A stretch of 64,000 nt of DNA from Prunus persica (taxonomy: Eukaryota > Streptophyta > Magnoliopsida > Rosales > Rosaceae). The position numbers were made by a program, and so were the translations under genes. The notes beneath the pieces were generated by a model. The model was not told where the DNA came from. It worked only from the letters and a program-made list of their open reading frames with translations, and made no database searches. The DNA lies in contig NC_034014.1 in assembly GCF_000346465.2 (NCBI RefSeq), positions 9,298,505 through 9,362,504 of the forward strand, in the 5' to 3' direction. This document shows positions 46,288-56,000 of the stretch, in pieces (positions within the stretch are counted from its first letter, which is position 1; each line of letters starts with the position of its first letter).

Positions 46288-49200
46288 TTAGACTTCCTTA
46301 TCAGCTGTCAATCCCATACTAAAAACATGTCTATGAAAAACAGCATTTGGCACTCCTTTAGTAAGTGGATCTGCAATCATTTGTTCTGTTCCTATATGAT
46401 CTATGGTGGTGTATCCTTGACTGATCTTTTCCTTGATGATTATGAACTTTACATCCAGTAGCCTTGAACCTCTTGTTCTTTTGTTTCCCTTGGCAAAAGT
46501 CACTGCTGCACTATTGTCATTCCATAGCTGAATGGGCCTATGAATCGATTCCACCACACTTAAGCTAATAATAAAGTTCCTCAACCACATAGCTTGTGAA
46601 GTGGCTTCATAGCATGCTAGAAATTCAGCAAGCATTGTGGATCCTGCTGTGAGAGGCTGTTTTATGCTTCTCCACGAAACTGCAGCTCCTCCAAACATAA
46701 ACACAAAACCAGATGTGGATTTTAATGTGTCTTGACAACCTGCAAAGTCTGCATCTGCAAATCCTTGTAATTCCAAATTCTCGCTTCTTTTGAATACCAG
46801 CTTGTAGTCTTTTGTTCTCTGTAGGTATCTCATGACTTTCTTCCCTGCAACCCAATGTGCTTGTCCAGGATTAGACTGAAACCTCCCTAACATGCTGACT
46901 GCAAAAGCCAGATCAGGTCTTGTACATACCTGCGCATACATTAGGCTCCCTACTAGTGAAGCATAGGGTTTGTCAGCCATTTCAAGCTTTTCTTGTTCAG
47001 TTTTAGGTGCCTGCTCAGTGCTCAATTTATCACCTTTTGCAATGGGAATATCACTGCCTGCACAATCCTGCATATTGAATCTTTTGAGCACCTTTTCTAT
47101 ATAAGATCTCTGTGATAATCCAAGTAAACCTTTCTCTCGATTTCTGCTTATGTCTATCCCCAAAACATAGCTTGCTTCTGCCATATCGGTCATATCAAAA
47201 TGTTTAAATAGAAAACTTTTACAATCATGCAGCATAGTAAGATTTGTGCAAGCCAACAAAATGTCATCCACATAAAGGACTAGAATAATGAAATGTCTCC
47301 CACTAGTCTTCATGTATATGCACTCATCCAATGCATTTTCTATGAATCCATATGCTTTTACAACCTTATTAAATTTCAAATACCATTGTCTCGAGGCTTG
47401 CTTCAATCCATAGATTGATTTGCACAATTTGCAGACCAAACTCTTCTCCTTTTCTTGAATAAAACCTTCCGGCTGCATCATGTAAATTTCTTCTTCAAGG
47501 TCTCCATTTAAGAAGGCAGTCTTAACATCCATCTGGTGTAAATGCAAATCAAAATGTGCTACCAATGCCATGATTATTCTTAGTGAATCTTTAGTTGAGA
47601 CAGGTGAAAAAGTCTCATTGTAATCAATTCCTTCCTTTTGTGTAAACCCTTTGGCAACCAATCTTGCCTTATACCTATCCACCTGTCCTTTTGGGTTTCT
47701 CTTTGTCTTGAACACCCATTTACAACCTATTGGTTTGCAACCTTGAGGTAAGGTCACAAGCTTCCAAACTCCATTCTTCTCCATTGAATTCAACTCTGAT
47801 TTCATGGCTGCCCACCAGTTTTCACTCTTTTCACTCATCATTGCTTGTTTGAATGTCATGGGATCCTCAGTTCTATTTATATCATGCTCAGCCCCTTGTA
47901 GATACACAAAATAATCATCTGTCAATGCTGGTCTTCTAATTCTGTGTGATCTTCTCAGTTCTGAGTTCTGCTGTATTTCTGCATCTTCTTCTGTTTGAAC
48001 TGTGTCTTGGTTTTCTGCTGGCAGTGGCTGATCATTATCCATCTGCATTGGTTCTGCGGTTTCAATTTGATTTGTAACTGTAATCTCAATTTGATCCAGT
48101 TGTGAGTTGTCTAAGTTTATTTGAGGCTGTCTTACAGCTTCTTCTGCAGGATCCTGTGCTGTCAAAAGGTCAGCAGTAGTCTCTTCAAAACTGAAGTTCT
48201 CTTCTGCAGTTTTCTCTTCATTAGTTTCTATGAACACTGCTCTTGATGTCTCTATGAATCTCATAGTGTGATGAGGGCAGTAAAACCTATAGCCTTTTGT
48301 TCTTTCAGGGTAACCAATAAAATGACAACTTATGGTTTTGGGATCTAGTTTCTTTTCTGCAGGATTATAAGGTTTAGCTTCTGCTTTACAACCCCAAGTT
48401 CTTAGATGTTTTAGGCTAGGTTTTCTTCCATTCCAGATTTCATAAGGGATCTGATTAATGCTCTTGGTTGGAACTCTATTTAGAACATAATTGGCAGTTT
48501 TCAAAGCTTCTCCCCAGAGGAAAATTGGTAAGTTTGCACAGCTCATCATGCTCCTAATCATGTCTTTCAATGTTCTATTTCTTCTTTCTGAAATTCCATT
48601 CTGTTGAGGAGTGCTTGGATTTGTGTATTGAGCTATAATTCCTTCCTGCTGGAGAAATTTTGCAAAAGCTCCAGGATTTCTCCCAGTTTCATCAAACCTT
48701 CCATAATATTCTCCACCCCTATCTGAACGAACTACTTTGATTTTGAGGTTCAATTGATTTTCTACTTCAGCTTTGTATATTTTGAACATATCTAAAGCAC
48801 TTGATTTTTCTTTTATGAGATAAACATGTCCAAATCTTGAAAAATCGTCTGTGAAAGTTATGAAGTAGGTGAACCCTTCATGAGTTGGATTAGGAAAGGG
48901 ACCACAGATATCTGTGTGAATGAGTTCCAAAACACCTTTGCTTCCTATGGCTCCCTTTTTTCTTAAATTTGTCAATTTCCCTTTGACACATTCAATGCAT
49001 ATTTCATTTTGACTGTCATGATTCATTGGTGGCAAGATTGATTCTTTGCATAGTTGATTAATCCTTTCTCTTGAGATATGACCAAGTCTTTTATGCCACA
49101 ATTCATAGGAGATTCCATTACTAGTTTTGGTTTGCACAGTGTTAACTTCAAAATCTGTTCTTTTGCAATTTAATTGAAACATTCCATCAACAAGTCTTGC

Positions 49201-50355
49201 TTTGCCAATCAACTCTTTATTCTTGAAAATAGAACAACCAGTGCCATCAAAATTCAAATTAAATTTTGATTGTACAAGTCTAGTAACTGAAATTAAACTC
49301 TTCTTCATAGAAGGAATGTAAACTACTTCATCTAACTCCAAAATAAAACCAAAATCTAATTCAATCCTAACTGTTCCTATGAACTCTACTTGAACTTTTT
49401 CTCCATTGCCAACGAACACCTTCACTTCATCCTTGCTTGGCAATCTCCTCCTTATGAATCCCTGCAAAGAATTAGCTACATGAATTGAAGCACCACTGTC
49501 CAGCCACCATGAATCATGAGAGAAATCAACCAAATTTGATTCAAAACAAACTAGAATCTGTTCAGAGTTACCTTTAGTTTTCTGCTTGTCTAGCCACTTT
49601 TTGTATTTTCTGCATTCTTTCTTCATGTGCCCTGGTTTCTTACAGAAGAAACACTTCATTCCAGTTGATGGTTTTAGATACTTTTCAGTACTGCTGCCTT
49701 TTCCAGTCATTGCATTGTGTCTATTTTCCTTTTTCTCTTTGGTTTGAACCATGTTCACCATTTTTGCACCTCTTTCCCTTATGATGTTGTGTTCCTGTTG
49801 AACGCAGATGGTAATCAAATCATTCAATGTCCAGCATTCTTTCTGAGCAATGTAGGTTTCTCTAAGAGACTTGAAATCCTTTGGCAATGAGTTTAAGGCA
49901 AAATGCACCATCATGTCCTCATCAACTGTCATCTCTAGTTCCTGCAATTTGGTTCCTATGTCAATCATATTCAGAATATGAGCCCTCACACAGCCTTGTC
50001 CATCATACTTCATGTCTATCAACCTGTTCAGCAAGGTGCTCTTGACTGCTTTTTCAGATTCTTTAAACCTTTGTGCAATTGCCTCATAGTATTTCTTAGC
50101 AGTTTCTGATTTTGGAATGCTACCTTTGACTGATGATACCATAGCCCTCTGCATAATTAGTATTGCCATCTTATTTGCTTTATTCCATTTAGCAAACTTA
50201 GTTTTAGTTTCTGCAGAGGCATCTGCAGCAGGCTCTTGAGGAGGATCCTCTTTTAAAACAAAGTCATAATCCAGAAAACCAAGAGATATTTCCAGATCCT
50301 GCTTCCATTTCTGGTAATTTGATCCAGTGAGAGTTTCGATGGTGTTGTGGTTCAC
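46288..50355 (-). CDS. Copia gag-pol polyprotein, 1,355 codons, GTG first codon
   Basis: Self-replication polyprotein in a single frame with no stop or frameshift. Gag comes first (TGSNYQKWKQDLE, UBN2-type), then a CCHC zinc knuckle (CFFCKKPGHMKKEC, near residue 235), aspartic protease (WWLDSGASIHV), the GAG-pre-integrase HHCC region (LWHKRLGHISRERI), an integrase core with DICGPF, DDFSRFG and RSDRGGEYYG, reverse transcriptase (KWVFKTKRNPKGQ and the YVDDILLA active site, near residue 1027), and RNase H (GFADADFAG). Gene order protease-integrase-RT-RNase H is Copia-type. The frame opens with GTG at 50355, where an ATG would be expected before AACCACAAC. The next Met in frame is residue 63. It is otherwise intact, so the copy may be defective in translation start or use a non-AUG start. 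Confidence 0.93.
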   Translation of the reverse strand: MNHNTIETLTGSNYQKWKQDLEISLGFLDYDFVLKEDPPQEPAADASAETKTKFAKWNKANKMAILIMQRAMVSSVKGSIPKSETAKKYYEAIAQRFKESEKAVKSTLLNRLIDMKYDGQGCVRAHILNMIDIGTKLQELEMTVDEDMMVHFALNSLPKDFKSLRETYIAQKECWTLNDLITICVQQEHNIIRERGAKMVNMVQTKEKKENRHNAMTGKGSSTEKYLKPSTGMKCFFCKKPGHMKKECRKYKKWLDKQKTKGNSEQILVCFESNLVDFSHDSWWLDSGASIHVANSLQGFIRRRLPSKDEVKVFVGNGEKVQVEFIGTVRIELDFGFILELDEVVYIPSMKKSLISVTRLVQSKFNLNFDGTGCSIFKNKELIGKARLVDGMFQLNCKRTDFEVNTVQTKTSNGISYELWHKRLGHISRERINQLCKESILPPMNHDSQNEICIECVKGKLTNLRKKGAIGSKGVLELIHTDICGPFPNPTHEGFTYFITFTDDFSRFGHVYLIKEKSSALDMFKIYKAEVENQLNLKIKVVRSDRGGEYYGRFDETGRNPGAFAKFLQQEGIIAQYTNPSTPQQNGISERRNRTLKDMIRSMMSCANLPIFLWGEALKTANYVLNRVPTKSINQIPYEIWNGRKPSLKHLRTWGCKAEAKPYNPAEKKLDPKTISCHFIGYPERTKGYRFYCPHHTMRFIETSRAVFIETNEEKTAEENFSFEETTADLLTAQDPAEEAVRQPQINLDNSQLDQIEITVTNQIETAEPMQMDNDQPLPAENQDTVQTEEDAEIQQNSELRRSHRIRRPALTDDYFVYLQGAEHDINRTEDPMTFKQAMMSEKSENWWAAMKSELNSMEKNGVWKLVTLPQGCKPIGCKWVFKTKRNPKGQVDRYKARLVAKGFTQKEGIDYNETFSPVSTKDSLRIIMALVAHFDLHLHQMDVKTAFLNGDLEEEIYMMQPEGFIQEKEKSLVCKLCKSIYGLKQASRQWYLKFNKVVKAYGFIENALDECIYMKTSGRHFIILVLYVDDILLACTNLTMLHDCKSFLFKHFDMTDMAEASYVLGIDISRNREKGLLGLSQRSYIEKVLKRFNMQDCAGSDIPIAKGDKLSTEQAPKTEQEKLEMADKPYASLVGSLMYAQVCTRPDLAFAVSMLGRFQSNPGQAHWVAGKKVMRYLQRTKDYKLVFKRSENLELQGFADADFAGCQDTLKSTSGFVFMFGGAAVSWRSIKQPLTAGSTMLAEFLACYEATSQAMWLRNFIISLSVVESIHRPIQLWNDNSAAVTFAKGNKRTRGSRLLDVKFIIIKEKISQGYTTIDHIGTEQMIADPLTKGVPNAVFHRHVFSMGLTADKEV

Positions 50356-50899
50356 TGTAAAGATTTTTTATATAAAATCAGATAAGTAAAACTGTCCCCA
50401 AAACTTTACTCAAATATGTCAGTTTATACCTGTGGGTTTAAAAAGCCATATTCCAAAATCCCAACCAGCAAACTGTATAAACTTCCTGCGCAAGAAGTCT
50501 CACATCTGTGGATGTAGAGAGAACTGCTAGTTTATGCAGTCTGTTGCTCAGATTGTTCCATCAGTATCGTTATCAATCTATAAGATTCCCATCTGTGGAT
50601 GGAAAAAAATACAGAAGGCTACTTATACTGATGCAAATTTTTGATCAAACTTTCGTTTCAAGATTTCCCATACAAACTGAGCAGCTGTGGCTTACTCAGT
50701 CTGTGTAGTAAATCTCAAAACTTGATCAAAAAGCCTTTTGCAGTATGATCGAGCAGAAACTTTATGCTCTTGATCATACTTGAAACAAATAAGATGTGCA
50801 GAATAATTAAAAAAAAACATGTGACTGTAATTAGAGCAGCAAAAAACTTTATGCAGATTCTTACAAAACATAGATTAGATTAAGAAACAAAAGCCTAGA

Positions 50900-50911
50900 G
50901 CTCTGATACCA
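50900..50911 (-). promoter_or_regulatory. Primer-binding site (initiator tRNA-Met)
   Basis: Two bases inside the 5' LTR the minus strand reads TGGTATCAGAGC, the standard complement of the initiator methionine tRNA 3' end used by plant Copia elements. Confidence 0.92.
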
Positions 50912-50913
50912 CA

Positions 50914-51319
50914 TGTAACTCCATACCAGGTTTTTATATCTCAACACTAACCTTGTTCTGACATCTTTGGCTGTAGAAGATCTTCTTCTCTATGCAACAC
51001 TTTAGCGCTAATTCTCTAGATGGGGTGAGAGCTGTGTGTTTCTGCGTATTGTTGCTAGAGAAGGGACCATCTATATATATGCATCACTTGACAGCCTTGC
51101 CCATCAAGGAGCTGTCAAGTGTTCCTAGTTGCATTAGGATTAGGTTGTTCAATCCATATAGAATTAGGAATTCCATTGTCTCTTGTATTTCAGTTAGGAT
51201 AGCTTTTATACAAGGATAATCTGATTAGTTTGAGTATATCTCTAAACATGCAAAACTCTAGAATCCCTACATGATTAGAAGACCACAATTTCGTGGTTAA
51301 GACAATAATTTGTCTTACA
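50914..51319 (-). repeat. Copia 5' LTR
   Basis: 406 bp, the upstream LTR for minus-strand transcription. It should hold the promoter. Sequence as in the 3' LTR. Confidence 0.95.
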
Positions 51320-51454
51320 ACGATAGCATACTAAACTCACACACACTACACAGATGCTAGGACTCGAATTCAGGACCTTGCATGAATGAGTAAATACTCC
51401 ATACTACTACACTAGTGGATCCTTTGCTTTTAGTTTTCATTTAAAAAAAAATTC

Positions 51455-51539
51455 AAAATTGATTACCAAACAAGTTTTATGTTCTCAATTTTTAAAAAGA
51501 AAGAATTGAGAACATAAAACTTGTTTGGTAATCAATTTT
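51455..51539. repeat. Perfect 36-bp inverted repeat (hairpin)
   Basis: The arm 51455-51490 is exactly reverse-complementary to 51504-51539, with a 13-bp A/T-rich loop. The arm core is ACCAAACAAGTTTTATG. It may be a foldback MITE or an inverted slippage duplication. Further diverged AAACTTG/GGTAAC copies follow to about 51,620. Confidence 0.85.
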
Positions 51540-51619
51540 TATTTTATTTTTCAAAACAAAAAACGAAAAACAATTTAAAAGTTATTTGGTAACTGTTTTC
51601 AGTTTTATGTGAAACTTGT

Positions 51620-53020
51620 AAATGAAATCCTTTTTGAGTTAAATTGTGAATTTGAAGTCATAAAATGAAAGTGCATGCTACAAAGACTGTGTAGTATTTT
51701 TCAATGAATTATTTTGGAGTTAGGTTGATTTTGGATTTAGAGGTCTTGAGGCTCGAATTGGATCTTCAGTCGAATGCAAGAGTTGAGCGGTCAAGTCCAA
51801 GTCGAGAGGTCCCAAATACAAAATTTTGGTAACTGGAGTGCAATGTATATGTCTATGTGGTGAAATAAATTGGTAAATGAGAAAGGGGGAAAAAACTAAA
51901 AACACTTTAAAGTTGTTTTCATAAATAAGAGTGATTTTGAAACCTAATTTTAATTTTTTTTAAACAAAAATGAAATATGTTTTTACTTTAAAAAAAAGTT
52001 TAAAAAAATTGAAAACGAAATGGTTTTCAAATAGGTCCTTCAATTTTTATTAAGGCACATTAACGATTCCAATTTTTAATCAATTGAAAAAATTGAACGT
52101 AACATGCAAGGCTACAAAGCTTTTTCAAGCGCAATGTCCCCTATTTACCCTTTGTTCAGCTGCCATAACCCCATTCTCAAACCACTAACACGATCTGGGG
52201 GAAGAATAGGGCTCGTTTTATAACATTTAACAGAATCGTTTTTGAAGAACTGCTTCGGAAAACGAAAATGACAAATAGAATTGTGCATTTTCAAGTTTTG
52301 AGAATGTGTCCAGTAGTTTAATTCGAGGATGATTTATTGAGAATGAAAGCATCAAAACTGTGTTTAGCATCAATATCTGAAAAAACAAACAGTAGAGACC
52401 AGCAAAGAATCAGACATTTTATTGATGTTTTTGAGATGTTTCCAAGAGAGAAACAAGTTATCGATGCAAAAAATAAAATAAGGGCAAAACTCCTGTATTT
52501 TATAAACAGAAGAGTACACTGCACTGCACTTCCTTGTTGGCTTCTCTCTCTCTCTAAAGAGTAATAAAGACAGAAACTAATCTAATAATAGAGATGGAGA
52601 TGTAGTAATTGTCAAGGGGAGCCAATAGCTAGGACCTGAGATGTCAAAATGGTCGTACGACCAGGTTAATTTGACATCTCATTTAGTGGGGGGAATGAAA
52701 GGAAAGAGAAAAAAAAGGAAGGGGGGAAAGGAGGAAAGAGGGGAAGATGGGCTGTGGGCCCTTTTTCGATTTCTTTTTTGATTCTCATAAAAAAAAACAA
52801 TGGGACAGGTGACACCATTTAAGGATGGTGGTGAGCATGCATCTTTAGTTAATGTGGCGAGCTACAATGCTCCCTTTTATTATAGAAAAGCATTCCAAGT
52901 GAAGATGCAACAAGTACAAAGACAGCAGCAGAGTTTCGTTTAGTACTTTTATTCTAAGAAAGCAAACATCCTTATGAAGCTCTCACTCTTGGAGGAGATT
53001 TGACTGCACACAAGCTCTCT
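51620..53020. other. Intergenic DNA 3' of the HPt gene
   Basis: No coding sequence recognised. Contains poly-A/T tracts, a purine-rich stretch at 52,684-52,750, and the nested palindrome at 52,638-52,680. The part just below 53,021 should be the HPt 3' UTR. Confidence 0.4.
52638..52680. repeat. Nested palindrome
   Basis: Outer arms GAGATGTCAAA / TTTGACATCTC (11 bp, exact) enclose a perfect 14-bp palindrome TGGTCGTACGACCA at 52650-52663. It could form a cruciform or bind a dimeric factor. No terminator or element end is evident. Confidence 0.7.
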
Positions 53021-56000
53021 CTACTTCACTTCTCTGCCTTCGACCCTGAAAATCCTCCTCTCCATCTGTACCAATGTGTTTGAGAGAAGCAAGTACTCAA
53101 AAAAATAAGAAAGAAATTACTTATCCATGTGAATATCGAAAAGAGAAAACAATTCATGACAGAGCCATTTTGACTTAAATCTAGCAAAGGATTTGTTGAA
53201 CGTCCATTGCTCATAAACTATACCTCAGTATGGTATATAACCAATTAATCCAGAAACAAAACGAGGCCAGTACCAAAACTGAATCGAAAAGTCTTTTAAC
53301 CCAGGGAATCAAAGAATCACTAAAAAATTTAACCAGAGATAAAAGGGGTGCTGGGGAGAAACAGGAAGCCCTTAAGTTATACTACAGATCAGTGGCGGAG
53401 GAAGAAAACTGGCCGAAGGGAGGAAAGAGGGAGCAACTGTTTTCAAGGGGGGGACTATACTACTAAACCTAAGAACATTTGCACAATTTTGTATAAACTT
53501 GATTAGAAATTTGTGCGGACCACCTTGGGTCAGAAGGGGCACGTGTACACCACCACCCCCCTGCGGGGCCTAAGGTGGCTCCACCCTTGCTTGCTGCAGA
53601 AGACCTAATGTATTAGTAACATCATATATTAGGATATACAATATTGCTTAACAAAACTGTAACAGAATACCCTTTCCTTAGCATGGCCGTATCATTTCAT
53701 TCTCTTTCCTTAAAACTATATCATAGACAAAATAAAGGGCGCTTATGTGGATTCACCGCCTGTAAAACAAAACAACGAATGCACCTATTGCAAACCTTCA
53801 GTTTCACAAGTCAAAGCTTCACACTTTTCCTCTCAAAAGGACAATCAATACAGTCAAAGAAGAAAATCATTTATTCTCAAGAACAAGAGCATGAAGAATA
53901 TGCAAAGTTCTTGCCAAGTAAAGATATAGTCAACGGGGAGATGGCAAAATCAACATTGTGGAGTACCTGAACAAAGGAGTCCAGCTTGTTTCGGGTATGA
54001 GCGAATTCATTCTTTATCCAACCTAGGGCTCGGAGGAAACTGAAACAAAACATTTATTTCAACATCAAAAGAGGGGTCAATATCTTGCTTATGTATATAG
54101 TAAACAGGCTTAGCATAGACAAAAGAAACTACCACAACAATAAGTTTTTCTTCATAAGTGATAAAGGAACCTTTCTATTTTCATCATATAGATAAAAGCC
54201 AGTAGTTCCTTCAATGTCCAGAATAAAGGTAGACAATAAAAGGAAAGTTAATACACAAACAAGGACATGTAACTGCCAATATAAGTTGCACCTAACATGA
54301 AAATGTCCACAATATGAGATGTGTGCCAAAATTTTAAAGATGACAATTGAGTTTTGACTTGAATATTGCACAAAGAATAGATAGCTGGAAAGGATTGATC
54401 TTAGATAAAATTCGAAAATTATGTGAAATGTGGAATACTTAGATTGACTTGTAGAAAAAATAATCTACATCAGTATTAAACATGCAAGAGAATCTGTATC
54501 ATTCAGATGAATACCTAGGAACAAAAAATTCAATATAAAGTATCATCCATGTAAACAAACTTTCCCAGAATTAATCTCAGGGAATCTACAGGACATTGTG
54601 AAGAAGATACTAATCCAGGCAGCTAATAAACTGGCAGCTGACACTTATCTGATGAACATGAAAGAAGAAAAATATTAGAGCTCATGGCCCATTTGGATGG
54701 AGTAATTCCAAGTCTAGGGATTTAGATAACATTATAAGATAAATAAAAAATTATTTAGACTATTACAATCCATGTATGCCAAAATTTGAATAAGAAAAGA
54801 AAACAAAGAAATAAATTTCAAATGATCCCTAGCATATAGTTATTTCAAATCCATTTGCATTACATCTAGTTATTTCAAATACATTCCATTCTAATGTTTT
54901 CTAGTTTTTGTTGCAAAGTGAGTCTTGTTGTCGAATCCAAATCCTCTTGTTGTCAAATCCAAATCCTTTCATTCAATTTACTCCACCCAAATGGAGCCTT
55001 TAAACCATGTGAACATCAGACCTCAGGGTTCAATTGAATGTTTCGAGTGTATATATATAGGGGAGGATCCGTGGCACCACAAATTTGGCACAAGTTTTGA
55101 CACAATTTTATAGCCTTTAGATGCAAGAACTTTCAAGGGCAAAGATTAAATGTGATTTTATTATTTATTTATTTTATTTCGATAACATAACAAATAAAAT
55201 AAAATATTAAACTCACCACTTTTCAAGGTAACATAAATGTAGGCTAAAATCTCTCCATCTCCTCCAATCTCATTTATTCTCACGTTTTGAGTTTGAACTT
55301 TTTTTTATTTAATTTTTTTTCCTTTATCTGGAAACAAAGTTCTGAGTTGATCTCCAAACACGCAAGGATCTATTCCAGATTTTTCCATTCCAACACTTCA
55401 TGCAATTTTCGCTAAATATTCTGGAGATTGTTTGAAAATCTTAATTGTTAATTGTGCTAAGAAGCTATGGATACTTTTTGCTGCAGTTAGATGCTAAACT
55501 GTTTGAGAATGAACTTGAACTTCTCATGGTAAAAGACATTAAGAAATCCACAAATGTAAGAGGAAAAAGAAATTCGAATAGAAAGTAATCCAAGGATTTA
55601 GAGACTCAAAGCTCAAGAATAACAAAAGAACCAACATACAAGACTGCAAGATAAACCTCTCCAAATTTTGCTGCAAGATAGAGAGAGACAGTAGTTGAAC
55701 CAAACCCCAAACGAATAAAAAAAAAAAAGGATCAGAAAAAAAAAATCATACTCAGAGAATTAGATCATACCATTTATTTATTATATTGATTGAAATCTTA
55801 GGGGGAAAAAATTAATGGCTAACATGTGAAATATGGGAGGGAGGAGCTACTTCTTGTTTAGTGCCAGTAGTGATAGAGAAATTGTCAAAGGCAGAGAGAA
55901 GATTTGGAAGAAGAAGAAAAAATAGAAGTAAAGGCATGAAGAAAGAAGATGGCGTGAGAGAAAATGTTAATGCTTTTAGGAAGTTGGGAAAACATAAATG

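Larger units (their letters stand above)
45364..51319 (-). mobile_element. Complete Ty1/Copia LTR retrotransposon, 5,956 bp
   Basis: Two 406-bp LTRs (45364-45769 and 50914-51319) begin TGTAACTCC and end GTCTTACA on the plus strand and appear identical by eye. Exact 5-bp duplications ACGAT flank the element (45359-45363 and 51320-51324). On the minus strand the order is 5' LTR, primer-binding site, one gag-pol frame, polypurine tract, 3' LTR. Identical LTRs mean a very recent insertion. It landed between the aldo-keto reductase and the HPt gene, transcribed toward the reductase in the same direction. Confidence 0.95.

Noticed and set aside
51355..51420. Possible tRNA or SINE box B (GGACTCGAATTCAGG)
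   Set aside because: No box A at proper spacing and no tail or duplication.
53644..53970. 108-codon plus-strand frame
   Set aside because: Opposite and partly overlapping the HPt exon and intron; no coding character.
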